16,002 nt of DNA from Chromera velia (Eukaryota > Sar > Chromeraceae): the NCBI GenBank assembly GCA_018398765.1, contig JAHBMJ010005130.1, positions 137,051 to 153,052 on the forward strand. The letters are read 5' to 3'. Both the position numbers and the translations under genes were made by a program. Of this stretch, positions 1-8,718 are shown piece by piece. Below the pieces are notes generated by a model. That model was not told the origin of the DNA. It searched no databases and saw nothing but the letters and a program-made list of their open reading frames with translations. Position 1 is the stretch's first letter, and each line of letters begins with the position of its first letter.

Positions 1-870
1 GGGGGGGGGGGGGAGGTCCACGGGTGGAGCCTGACTCCCTTGTCCTCGACCAGGCTCGGGCTCCTTGAGAGAGAGAGGGAGGGAGGGAGTAGAGGAAAGA
101 AGGGTAAAGCTCGTGGGGGGGGGATGAGGTCAGAGAAGTGATTGATTGACGTCAGGCAGGAAAAGAAAAGAAAAGAAAAGGGGATCCATGAGAGGTAGGA
201 AATACAGATCGAAGGATTGACTCGACTCTCTCTCTCAGAGGGAGAAGGGGGGGGGAGACCGAATTCCGTCTGTTCCGTTCGTTTTTCTTGTTTCTCCTCT
301 CGAGAAAATCAATTGATTGAACCGAGGGAGGGCCGGGAGAAATTAAGGGAGGGACAGATTTTTTTCTTTCATCTTTTTTGCCCCCGTGCGTGCTCTGTCT
401 TTCATTCACTGAAAGAGTGCATGTCGGAAGGTCTCTTTGGGTGCGGGTGTGCGTGCGTCAGGCCGGGCGGTCGCGTCTCTGCAGGTCGTTCCCTGCCTCC
501 CTGACTTGTTCCGAATACTCCCTGAGTCGCTCGTCCCCCCCTCTCCCTTGGGTGTGTGTAAAGAGATGGAAAGAACCCAGAGAAAGAACGGACAAGAGAG
601 TGAGTGAGTGAGTGAGTGAGTGAGTGAGAACAGACAGACAGATCATGCATGCAAGAGATGCATGCATACATCGATTCTGGCTTGGACGGACTTGTTGGGT
701 GGATGGGTGGGTGGATGGAGTGCTGGCGTGAGTGGAGGCGGGTCGAAGAAAGAGCTGAGAAGGATCATTTAGAGGGCTGGCTGGGTGGGGGGTTGGGGGG
801 GCGGGGGGGACGCTTTGCTGATTGCTGATGCTTTCATTATTCCTTCAATCACTTACGAACGAGTCGTGTC
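1..870. other. Gene-poor low-complexity region
   Basis: I see no gene here. The stretch opens with a run of 13 G, then carries GA/GGGA-rich sequence (about 67-90), an (AAAAG)n run (about 161-180), a (GAGT)n run (598-628), and GGGT/GGAT repeats (about 695-720). Open frames on both strands are short and are made by these repeats; their translations are runs such as SLTHSLTHS and have no domain. ATGCATGC-type palindromes occur near 645-668. Confidence 0.7.
598..628. repeat. (GAGT)n microsatellite
   Basis: About seven tandem GAGT units, followed directly by a short CAGA run. The same motif recurs at 7984-8018. Confidence 0.95.
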
Positions 871-872
871 TT

Positions 873-1085
873 CCTTCCTCGATTGGCCCTTCTGTCTGTC
901 TGTCTGTCAGGTTGATCGAGGAAGGGCCCTAGTCTGTTGATTAGTTAGTGCCTTCCTCGATTGGCCCTTCTGTCTGTCTGTCTGTCTGTCAGGTTGATCG
1001 AGGAAGGGCCCTAGCCTGTTGATTAGTTAGTGCCTTCCTCGATTGGTCCTTCTGTCTGTCTGTCTGTCAGGTTGATCGAGGAAGG
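873..1085. repeat. Three tandem hairpin units with (CTGT)n loops
   Basis: A unit of about 78-82 bp is repeated three times, with starts at 873, 951 and 1033. Each unit has the left arm CCTTCCTCGAT and the right arm ATCGAGGAAGG, an 11-bp perfect inverted repeat (unit 1: 873-883 with 915-925). The loop contains GGCCCTTC or GGTCCTTC followed by 3-5 copies of CTGT. Units are joined by a conserved spacer, CTAG[TC]CTGTTGATTAGTTAGTG. Unit 2 has one more TGTC than units 1 and 3, so loop length varies by microsatellite slippage. The third unit runs into GGAA repeats. Function is unknown. Confidence 0.9.
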
Positions 1086-1519
1086 AAGGAAGAGACAGCC
1101 AGGCAGGCAGGCAGCTAGGGGGGATGAAGGGGAGGGACCTGTACAAAGAAAGTGAGGATCGAGGAGGTGAGGTCGAATTAAAAGAGGAAATGGGAATACA
1201 GAATTCATACGGAGTAAAAAAAAAATAACTAATTCAGGCATGCAGTCATTGTTGTTTTTTATTTTTGTCTTTGAAATTTCATCCTGATTGTGTCGCCAAG
1301 AGCAGCATGACGTGCATGCGGCTGCTGGAAGCACAAACAAAAAAATCAGTTCGGCACCAATTGAGTGCACGCAGTGGCATCGACCGACGTTAGTCTCCTT
1401 TTTTTCTTTCCTTCCTTGTTGAGATGTGAATTATCGGTTCCTTGTTGCTGCTCCCCCTCCCTCTCCTGTGTAATCAATACATTCGCTGAAGGCAATTCCA
1501 TGAACGAACGAATAAGGTG

Positions 1520-1558
1520 ATGAATGAATGAATGAATGAATGCATGAATGAATGAATG
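1520..1558. repeat. (GAAT)n microsatellite
   Basis: About nine GAAT-type units with one interrupting GCAT. Confidence 0.95.
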
Positions 1559-1746
1559 GTTGAGTGAGCGAGAGCATGGGTGAGGGAATAAATTCGGAAA
1601 GTCGGGCGAATTCATTCGTTTTCCGGTTGACTGAAAGCGATCCAATGACTTCCCTTCCCTTCCCTTCCGTGTCTCCTTCTGGGCTTCGGGCAGGCAGGCA
1701 AGCAAATCGATGAGGCGATCTCTTGTGATGGTCACCTGTATTTTCT

Positions 1747-1859
1747 ACACACACACACACACACACACACAGAGGCAGACAGGCACAGAGAGAGAGAGAG
1801 GGGGGGACAGACAGACAGACAGACAGACAGAAAAGAAAGAAAGAAAGAAAGAAAGAAAA
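1747..1859. repeat. Compound microsatellite (AC)n-(GA)n-(ACAG)n-(GAAA)n
   Basis: In order: an AC run (1747-1771), a GA/G run (about 1788-1806), an ACAG run (1807-1830) and a GAAA run (1831-1859). All are purine-rich or purine-alternating on the + strand. Confidence 0.95.
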
Positions 1860-2305
1860 AGCGATTAGCTGCAACTACTGCTGTCGCCAAGTTGCGGAAC
1901 ACCGGCTGCCTTTGCTGCTGAGATTGAAAACGGGACGAAAGGGAAAGAGCAAGAGGAAAGCAGGCAGGGAATGTCAGCACGAATTCAAGAATGGGGGAAG
2001 GGCAAAAATGTGTCCGCCTTCTTTAGATCTCAGAAAGGAGTCACTCGAGACTAGGTAGAAATCTACGGAATCAGTACGGATAACTTGACAGTCTCGGATC
2101 AATGAAAGCACTGTTGAGGCTGCGGTGAAGTAAAAAGCTTATCGATCGAGGAACAGACATGCGGAGCAGACAATCTTGAGACATGATATTAGAAAAACTT
2201 CTTTTACAATTCAAATTACTTAAGTTGTTTTCATAAAATTCATATTCATTTGTCTACTTTTTTGTATAGATAAATCAATTATATAATATCCTAGTTTTCT
2301 GGCTA

Positions 2306-2332
2306 GATTGATTGATTGATTGATTGATTGAT
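2306..2332. repeat. (GATT)n microsatellite
   Basis: About 6.5 GATT units. The run is followed closely by the 10-bp palindrome GCCCTAGGGC at about 2340-2349. Confidence 0.95.
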
Positions 2333-2439
2333 ATGTTCCGCCCTAGGGCCTTCCCGCTATGTCTATCTGTCGCCAGAGCTTATACTATCATTGATGATGA
2401 GGTGACTTAACCCGCCAGCCGTCGTGTCCCAATGGTAAA

Positions 2440-2546
2440 GGGCAGTCTGTGAGCATTCATGTCATATTGCAAGCTAGGAGCACGCTAGCGAATGCTCACC
2501 TAAAGCGCCCGAACTTTAGGACTACTAGCTAGTAGAACACTGCTCC
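2440..2546 (+). other. Cluster of nested inverted repeats, candidate structured RNA or cruciform element
   Basis: Several arms can pair inside one closing stem. The closing stem is GGGCAGT (2440-2446) with ACTGC-T-CCC (2539-2546, one bulged T). Inside are three hairpins. Arm 1 is GTGAGCATTC (2449-2458) with GAATGCTCAC (2490-2499), 10 bp perfect, containing an inner GCTAG (2473-2477) / CTAGC (2485-2489) hairpin. Arm 2 is CTAAAG/CTTTAG around an 8-nt loop (2500-2519). Arm 3 is the perfect 14-bp palindrome CTACTAGCTAGTAG (2522-2535). The arms abut with almost no spare bases, giving a cloverleaf-like layout. An A-box-like stretch (TGTCCCAATGG, about 2425-2435) sits just upstream, but no convincing B box follows. 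No known RNA family is recognised. Confidence 0.45.
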
Positions 2547-3030
2547 CCAAGATTGATTAATCCGGTCGTAGGCATGCAGCAATGAGGGCACTGGCCTTTT
2601 AGGTGTCCCTCTGAAGAAGAAGCGAGAAGTACTGCCTTACCTACTCCTCGGCCTGCCCCACCGGGCTTCCTGTCTCTCTCCATGCTCACACACTTCTTCT
2701 ATCGACATATGCTCCAGTTGCCTATACCAGAGATTACTCAGTCTCCCCTACAGCCCCTCCGTTCAGATACAAGTTGTCAGACGGTGAATCGGATCGTCAA
2801 TCAATTTCTCCCAACTTTTCTCTTCACAGGCTTTGCAAATTGATTCAACCCTCCCCCCATGGTATGCCGCCCCTCCAACAATGGCACACAACAAAGGGTG
2901 GAAAACTGCCCTGGGGGAAGACAAGAACTGCTTAGAGAGAGGTTCCGCCGAGGCAGACCATGAGCCTCCCCTCCCCAAACACAAATTGAATTATAGTATC
3001 AAACACAAATTGAATCCTAAATAAAACCAA
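2547..3030. other. Unassigned region with a possible terminal exon
   Basis: No gene is firmly supported. The + strand shows a good 3' splice-acceptor-like tract ending in CAG at 2829. It is followed by an open frame to a TAA at 3022-3024, with an AATAAA overlapping that stop. This could be the last exon of a host or transposon-derived gene, but no upstream exon or domain is recognisable. CAAACACAAATTGAAT occurs twice, about 24 bp apart, near the end (about 2987-3015). Confidence 0.25.
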
Positions 3031-3550
3031 ACATTTTTATTCTCTAGTATCTTATATGGAATCTAGTATCGAATGTATATGGGGTCATTGAAAATTTACT
3101 AAAAAAATTATTTACGATAGAATAGGTAATGTATATATTATAGGTCATCAGCCGTCATAGGGAGGCACTAGGGGGGGACGGGGGTTACCAGCGTATATAT
3201 GGTTCGTATACGAGTCGGACTGAATTAGTTTCACTTTTTTATGTTTTTCACAGGTAAAGTCCTGTTGGGTAAAACATGATGTTATCACTGCCGCCATGTT
3301 AGTTCATCGTGATTCCTCAAAGGTTCAAGTTTTTCTTTAAAACGTAGAAGTTTTAGTAATTTAGATTGATGAGTAATTTAAACGGTAAATTAAACCATTT
3401 TAAAGTAATTTAACTTAGTAATTTAAAGCAATTTACAGTAATTTAAAGTAATTCAGAACAGTAATTTAGAAAGGTAAAGTACTAATTTTCCAGCTAATTT
3501 GGGTCAAACTTTGGAAGTCGATTTCACTTGAACCATAAAGAGTTAGACGT
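3031..3550. other. AT-rich intergenic region
   Basis: No gene is visible. Base composition falls sharply compared with the flanks. A 6-bp inverted repeat, CGTATA/TATACG, lies around 3195-3215. The later part is dominated by the AGTAATTTA repeats listed separately. Confidence 0.6.
3372..3470. repeat. Clustered AGTAATTTA repeats
   Basis: AGTAATT(T/C)A-type units start at about 3372, 3404, 3417, 3437, 3447 and 3460. Related TAATTTAAAG sequence fills the gaps. Spacing is irregular (10-32 bp), so this is a motif cluster, not a strict tandem array. Confidence 0.75.
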
Positions 3551-3556
3551 TCAAAC

Positions 3557-3598
3557 TTTCTTTCTTTCTTTCTTTCTTTCTTTCGTTCTTTCTTTCTT

Positions 3599-3646
<48 letters not shown>

Positions 3647-3672
3647 ACTCTCTCTCTCTCTCTCTCTCTGAC

Positions 3673-3707
<35 letters not shown>
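3557..3707. repeat. Compound microsatellite (TTTC)n-(TC)n-(AC)n
   Basis: A TTTC run (3557-3604) passes into a TC run (about 3604-3641), a short TGTGTGAC break, a second TC run (about 3649-3669), and then an AC run (3675-3707). The + strand is almost pure pyrimidine for about 110 bases. Confidence 0.97.
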
Positions 3708-3709
<2 letters not shown>

Positions 3710-5053
3710 TGAATCAGCGAAGCTGTACAGCTCATTCAATCGACGGGATGCGTGGCGTCTCAACGAACATGCGGCAGTTAATTGTGTGCTTGCCATTCCA
3801 ACGTGCCTTTTTTTCTGAGTGCACTAGGAAGCCAGCAAGAACAAAGAGGAGAAAAAGGATCGAGACCTCAACTCAGAACAGGAGGATCACGCACTGCTTG
3901 ATGGGCATAAAACCAATCCATGCATTTGCTTTTCGCTCTTTGTGATCGGATGGGGCTCTCTCTAGCGTCGGGCCTTCTCCCAGTAGGCAAGCGAAGGAAG
4001 AAGCCCTTAATTTTCCTCTAGTTGCCCACCGTGCTTCCTTTTCACAACGCAACGCTCACCCAAACTGAGGGCCTCAGTTGACGCACGCAGGAGGTTCAAG
4101 AGAAAGGAGACCCTCCGGGAAGAGACGGGGGGTGCTGCCTGCGGACCACCAGGGACGGGACAGTGGCACGACAATGACACAGTGAGACTTTCGAAAAAAA
4201 AGGGAGATGGAAATGCGAATTGAATTCATGGACAAAAGAAGTACACATGCATTCATGCCGACAGACGGACATAAACCCAAAGGACACGCACATGCACGGA
4301 CGCATACAGGCAATGAATAAATGCTGCCCCCCCCCCCCNCCGACTGCACCGGACCCCCCGTTTCGCTTCATCGACTCCCGTCCTCACCTCACCTCCTGTC
4401 TGTCAGTTGACTGACTCACTGACTGACTCACCCGATAGATCGATCGAGGCTCCGAAAGTTCTCTCCCCGTATGTGCCCCCGCATGCAATTGACGAAAGGA
4501 GAGGCAGAAGGGGACAAATGAAGCTCAAACATCGCAATGAATTGGAATTTTATTAATATGTCTCAGTGTCTGTGTAAATTTAAGCAGTCTGCGCTGGCAG
4601 AAGCAGACCACATCTGCCGTTTTCGAAACAAAAATGACACCTGGCCATCTGTCCACGTAGAAAATATAATGGAACAGGAGCATGAGAACTTGCGACACTT
4701 TCGTGTGTAATTGAAGTACGATGCGCCTCATACATTTTGATTGACTCAGGAAAGATCTGTATGTATTACTACGTCTATTTTCGCTTCGCAAACCTCTGTC
4801 TCGAAAAACAAAGCCCGACCAACAGACTTCTTGGATTGCGGCAAGACAAAGCCAGCCCATTCCGTAGCCGTCACGGCTGGCTGCCATCTCTGACACGCCC
4901 TGCACGACCAGAGAAGCACACAACGTGACTTGACTGAAGTCACCTGAGAGACGGCCCTTTGTAGAAATCCCTCATGTTAAATTGGCGCTTTGCAGATACC
5001 AGACGTGACAAAACACCTACCTGAAGTGGTGGGCTCTGCCCGCTTCAGAAGCT
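3708..5053. other. Unassigned intergenic DNA
   Basis: I see no gene I can support. Open frames reach 132 codons (minus strand, 4525-4923) but lack recognisable domains, splice structure or clear coding bias. The segment includes a C homopolymer with one ambiguous base (4327-4341, N at 4339), short CTGACTGA repeats (about 4400-4430), and a GATCGATCG cluster near 4437-4447. Confidence 0.55.
4327..4341. repeat. Poly-C run with an unresolved base
   Basis: Twelve C, an N at 4339, then two C. The exact length is uncertain, so any reading frame crossing it is unreliable. Confidence 0.95.
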
Positions 5054-5080
5054 TGAATTAAAAGAAGCTTTTTTTAGAGC

Positions 5081-5343
5081 GAGGACTCTTTGTCTGAGGC
5101 TCCTGCACGCAATTCGGTTCAATTGATATGTGAGGACTCTTTGTCTGAGGCTCCTGCACGCAATTCGGTTCAATTGATATGTGGGGAGTCTTTGTCTGAG
5201 GCTCCTGCACGCAATTCGGTTCAATTGATATGTGGGGACTCTTTGTCTGAGGCTCCTGCACGCAATTCGGCTCAATTGATATGTATGTGAGGACTCTTTG
5301 TCTGAGGCTCCTGCACGCAATTCGGTTCAATTGATATGTATGT
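5081..5343. repeat. Tandem array of five 51-bp units
   Basis: The unit begins GAGGACTCTTTGTCTGAGGC and ends in CAATTGATATGT. Copies start at 5081, 5132, 5183, 5234 and 5289. The fourth-to-fifth step is 55 bp because ATGT is duplicated, and a partial sixth unit begins at about 5344. Copies differ by only a few bases (for example GAGGACT, GGGGAGT, GGGGACT), so the expansion is recent. Because 51 is a multiple of three, several frames stay open across the array on both strands, encoding 17-residue repeats. I regard these as a by-product. Just upstream, AGAAGCTT occurs twice (about 5047-5070). Confidence 0.95.
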
Positions 5344-5943
5344 GAGGAAGACTCAAGACACCGTCACTCAGTTGCCTGAAAGCAATGCATCTCCTTGCAG
5401 CTCCTCTGGTGGCCAAGCCTACCTGGTGAAGTTTCCGAGTGTTCATTTTACAAAAAAAGGGTGAAACATGGAACTCTCGTCACAGTGTGAGACCGAGGAA
5501 GTTCCGACGGGCAAATTAAGCCACAGCCAGTCACGCTGCTGGTGTCGCTGATGCTGCCACGCACCTGCGCGCCAATGAATTCAGAGAGGACATAGATAGG
5601 AAAATTGCACACTTCCGATGGACTGTGTGGCAGATGAAAGAGGGCTTGAAACGGGTGAATTTCGCAATGAGGAGCCGAGCTTTGATGCATGGAAAATTTC
5701 GTTGGTTCGAGAGCAAAGGTCAGTCAAAACAAAGTTGCTGATTAATTGTATAGGCAAATCACGGAGGCCACGGCATGCCACAATTAATTAAGTGGCTACG
5801 GCTGTGTTCGGGGCACGTTTTGCTGATGAGACATTGAGACTGGCGCAAAAAGCGAAAAAGTCCTCCCAGCAGGCCTGTATTGAAGCAAGAAAGTGCCCCT
5901 CAAGCAAAAACTTTGCGGGGGCAGATGAGACACGCGAGACGTT
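5344..5943. other. Unassigned upstream region
   Basis: No gene is seen. The sequence is non-repetitive and of mixed composition. Short minus-strand frames around 5448-5781 have no recognisable domain. It lies directly upstream of the promoter-proximal region of the secreted-protein gene, so part of it may be regulatory. Confidence 0.5.
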
Positions 5944-6015
5944 AGATCGAAATTAATCGACGATCAGTCGATCGCGAAAATTGCATGATCGAACGAGCGC
6001 TGTTTGAAAAATCGA
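5944..6015 (+). promoter_or_regulatory. ATCGA/TCGAT-rich segment upstream of the secreted-protein gene
   Basis: At least six ATCGA or TCGAT occurrences fall within about 70 bp, some overlapping as TCGATCG. They lie 230-300 bp before the start codon of the gene at 6241. The clustering suggests a binding-site array or promoter-proximal element. No TATA box is evident. Assigning a regulatory role is inference. Confidence 0.25.
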
Positions 6016-6240
6016 ACGTCAAACAGCCCCAGCCTTGCTTTGCAAAGCTTCAACCTTCGCTCAAACAAACAAACCCATTTCTTTCAACTGCTTACGACGA
6101 CGCAGAACTGAAGAAACGCTTTCATAGTGACACAAATCTCTCTACCGCAACGGTTCAGCAACAGTGCAACAGTCAATCCAGCGCAACAGCAGCTTTCCTC
6201 TTAGAGACTCTTATCAACTCAACTGATCAAATCTCCAAAA

Positions 6241-7567
6241 ATGTTCTTCAAGGTCTCTGCCCTTTCTGTTCTTGCCCTGTCCTGCGTGGATGCCTCCGGC
6301 ATTCAGAGGTTGCTTAGAGGTTCGCGCACAGCGACTGCAACCTTGTCGAGACCGAGAGGCATCTCTTCTGAGCAACTCAAGCGCCGCTTGACGGATGCTG
6401 GTGTCCTCATGAATGACGCCGACAACGATGGCAATGTCTGTTTTGCTGACGGCGACAACTTTGACGTTGGCGAGAAGAATACCATTGGTGACGGAAAGGT
6501 CGGCATCCCCTCTTTCCTCCACAGGTGTTGCACAAGACTCTTTTGCTCCTTCCAACCAACTGTTGCCTGGTGTTGCCAAACAAACTGCCATGTACACGCA
6601 ACCCCCCCCTCCCCTCCTTCCCTTTGCTCATATGCAGGTGGTGAATGATGAGAATACCGACCGCGGTGACTGGGGCAAGTGCCTTCCCCTGGGTTCTTAC
6701 CAGGTGCTGACCACCCAGCAGTCCATCAACCTGTACGAGACGCTTGACCGTCTCCACCACAGATACTGCACCCACCTCAGCATCGAATACTCCGACCTGA
6801 TGGTGGAGCTCCTTGAGGCCTACCTCCTTCAGAGGCAGCCCTTCGCTTGCGCCAGCGACGACCAGGAGTGCAAAGACCTTGTACGTCTCTTCCGCAACAC
6901 CTTCAACAAAGCCCTTCAGAACGTCACCAGAGGATTCAACTTCAGAAAGATGGCACCCGACGCCGAGGTAGACTGTGCCGACTCCTACACCCTTCTTCAC
7001 GTTTTCCTCGACGCCAACGAGAAGGAAGGCGTCTTCACCGAGGCCGTCACCTACACCCCTCAGCCCGAGGACGCCTTCGTTGACCTCACTCAATTCTCCA
7101 TGTGCGGGGAGGTGGAAGGCCCCAACGGAAACGTGCAGGACGAGGGTGGTGCCTGCATCTGGACCCTCGACGACGTGTCTGTGCTCCCTGCGGATCAACA
7201 GAACGGTTTCGACAACACCGACTTCATCGAGGGTCTGGAGTTCCCCGTCATGCGCTCCCTCATCGACCCTGAGAACGAGGCTCTGGGAGGCACGACCTTC
7301 CTCAGACGCTCTCAGAAGGACGACGCTATCCACTGCCACTACTCCCCCTCCAACGACGGAATCCTCAGAGTCCACAACTACCAGCACGATCTGGAGAGAA
7401 AGTACCCGGGAAAGATCCAAAAGACCTGTTTCTGCAACTGGCGTTCCCTCGGCGAGCTGATCACCAAGTGCGACTGCACAAAGGACGGCAGCGCCAACAA
7501 CGGGTGTGGAGACAGAGAGGAGCGCAGGCTCAGGAGACAGGCAGGTGTTGAGTGTGGCAACTGTTAA
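6241..7567 (+). CDS. Secreted cysteine-rich protein with EF-hand-like loop, spliced, family unknown
   Basis: Proposed CDS is join(6241-6498, 6638-7567), 395 residues. The start has a good context (CCAAAAATG). Residues 1-18 form a typical signal peptide with likely cleavage after VDA, so the product should enter the secretory pathway. Residues 43-58 could form a helix leading into an EF-hand-like loop at 59-70 (D59, D61, D63, G64, V66, D70), which suggests Ca2+ binding. The mature part has about 16 Cys, in a central group (C101, C130, C157, C164, C199, C242, C259, C319) and a dense C-terminal cluster (C350, C352, C364, C366, C376, C392, C395). One N-glycosylation sequon is at N181. There is no transmembrane segment after the signal. 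Exon 2 is strongly biased to C-ending codons, suggesting high expression. RLLR at 23-26 follows the signal peptide. I do not recognise the family; function is unknown. Confidence 0.8.
6499..6637 (+). other. Intron of the secreted-protein gene (139 nt, GT-AG)
   Basis: The donor AAG|GTCGGC and acceptor TATGCAG|GTGGTG join the two exons in phase 0. A long pyrimidine tract (6601-6628) precedes the acceptor. An alternative intron at 6488-6524 (37 nt, GTGACG...CCACAG) is also in frame, because the exon 2 frame stays open back through 6525. That form would be 429 residues, with an inserted Pro-rich segment. Without splicing, the exon 1 frame ends at 6648 after 135 residues. Confidence 0.65.
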
Positions 7568-8583
7568 GAGATCCACCTACTGTCTTTTCCACTGTTGCAG
7601 GAATGCATCGAGAGAGAGAGAGAGAACTTTTGAGAGCGTGTGTGAGAGAGAAGGAAGAGTGTGAAGGGAGTTAAGACGACTCCCCGCTTTTCCTTTTTGA
7701 ATGCGCGCTTCGCTCAACTGTAGAGACCGACTGGCTGTGTGCTCTATGTCAGCATGCGCAGAACGTCTCAAGAGAGAGAGTGAGAGAGTGAGAGATACTA
7801 TGAGCCGGCCTCAGAGATTTCCTGAGAGGAAGTTTGAGAGAGATTGAGAGAGCGAGGGAGTGTCTGTGTGTGCATCACCGTTACTCCTCGTGTCATCGTT
7901 TTCGTGAGTGCTCCTTTCAATGCATGGTACGTGACTCGATTCGAGCGTGTGGGCATCCCACTTCGATCACCTTGCTGCAAGTTTGAGTGAGTGAGTGAGT
8001 GAGTGAGTGAGTGAGTGAATGGTTCGATCGATCTTTGAGTATTTTCGTTTCTTTCACTTTTTGCTGCGCTGGCGCCAAAGCTGGGCCCGCTGTCTTCGTG
8101 ATTTGGTTGCATGGTTTGCATGTTAATTGCGCTCACGCAAAGCATTAATTGCGAAAAAGAAAGCGGACCATCGAGGTTCTAAGTTTGAACTCTTTTGAGT
8201 CATGCACTCTCGATCTTTTGTTTCGTGCAATCGGTGCAATGATTCGATTTGCTGTGGCGTTCGCAGACTTCTGGGGGTTCTTTCTGAAATTCGCTCTTGA
8301 CTTGCCTTTTGTGACGTCTTGCCTTGGCATGCGACTGCCTTACTAAGTGTTGCCATGTTAGTGGATGCATGGTTTGCACTTAGAGGCAGCCTGTCTTTCC
8401 GGCCGGCATCTGCAAGTCATCTGTGCTCATCGACTTTCGCTTCAATCCATGCGGAGGAACCCTTGCAAGCAGGCGACCCAGCATTCTTCTCATGCAGTAG
8501 CTAGTAGAGAACATGTCTGTCTATTACATATTTCCGAAGTCGTTTTGATCACTTGGATTAATTAGATTGAATCTTAGCGACAG
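7568..8583. other. 3' flank of the gene and intergenic DNA with (GA)n tracts
   Basis: No second gene is seen. The segment has GA-rich tracts (about 7611-7625, 7770-7795, 7838-7860) and a GAGT microsatellite (7984-8018). The 3'UTR of the upstream gene presumably lies in the first part, but I see no clear AATAAA. Open frames of 60-115 codons lack domains. Confidence 0.55.
7984..8018. repeat. (GAGT)n microsatellite
   Basis: About eight to nine GAGT units. It is the same motif and orientation as the run at 598-628. Confidence 0.95.
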
Positions 8584-8635
8584 ACGGACATCGGGTATTG
8601 TCATTGTCATAGTATGTCCGTTAGTATAATACTAA
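8584..8635. repeat. Adjacent inverted repeats at an AT-content boundary
   Basis: ACGGACAT (8584-8591) and ATGTCCGT (8614-8621) form an 8-bp inverted repeat with a 22-nt spacer. Directly after it comes TTAGTAT-A-ATACTAA (8621-8635), a 7-bp inverted repeat around one base. Sequence becomes AT-rich from here, and the retroelement promoter-like region follows. This may be near the 5' end of the retroelement LTR, but no matching 3' LTR lies in the window. Confidence 0.55.
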
Positions 8636-8718
8636 GTTAATTAAATTATATTAAGGTATACGTCATCTTTCATCTATGGGTCGGATATCTTTTTAAACTG
8701 TCAGAATGGTAAGCTATT

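Larger units (their letters stand above)
1086..2305. other. Microsatellite-rich intergenic DNA
   Basis: No supported gene. The segment contains a CAGG run (about 1098-1114), a GAAT run (1520-1558), a compound CA/GA/ACAG/GAAA block (1747-1859), and unique sequence between 1860 and 2180. After that it becomes AT-rich (about 2185-2300). Open frames of 82-147 codons on the minus strand read straight through the microsatellites and have no recognisable domain. Confidence 0.65.

Noticed and set aside
152-671. Several 70-95-codon frames near the left edge
   Set aside because: They read through GA, GAGT and G-rich repeats and give low-complexity peptides.
2425-2573. tRNA gene at the A-box-like sequence
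   Set aside because: No B box with GGTTCGA at a usable distance, and no acceptor or T arm can be formed. Only the structured-element finding is kept.
2784-2829. 46-nt intron joining an upstream open stretch to the possible terminal exon
   Set aside because: Donor and acceptor exist, but no ATG-started upstream exon or recognisable protein supports the join.
4525-4923. 132-codon minus-strand frame in the 3.7-5.0 kb region
   Set aside because: No recognisable domain, signal peptide or codon bias, and no splice partners. The length is within what chance gives in this composition.
5081-5343. Tandem 51-bp array considered as a CRISPR array
   Set aside because: Units abut directly with no unique spacers, the host looks eukaryotic, and there are no cas genes.
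6304-6318. RLLR after the signal peptide as an oomycete RxLR effector motif
   Set aside because: Four-residue match only, very close to the cleavage site, no EER motif, and the lineage is unknown. Chance or a basic processing site is as likely.
6407-7576. 389-codon open frame on the minus strand opposite the secreted-protein gene
   Set aside because: It is the antisense mirror of a strongly C-ending coding exon, which suppresses stops on the opposite strand. Its translation is Val/Leu/Gly-rich and has no domain.
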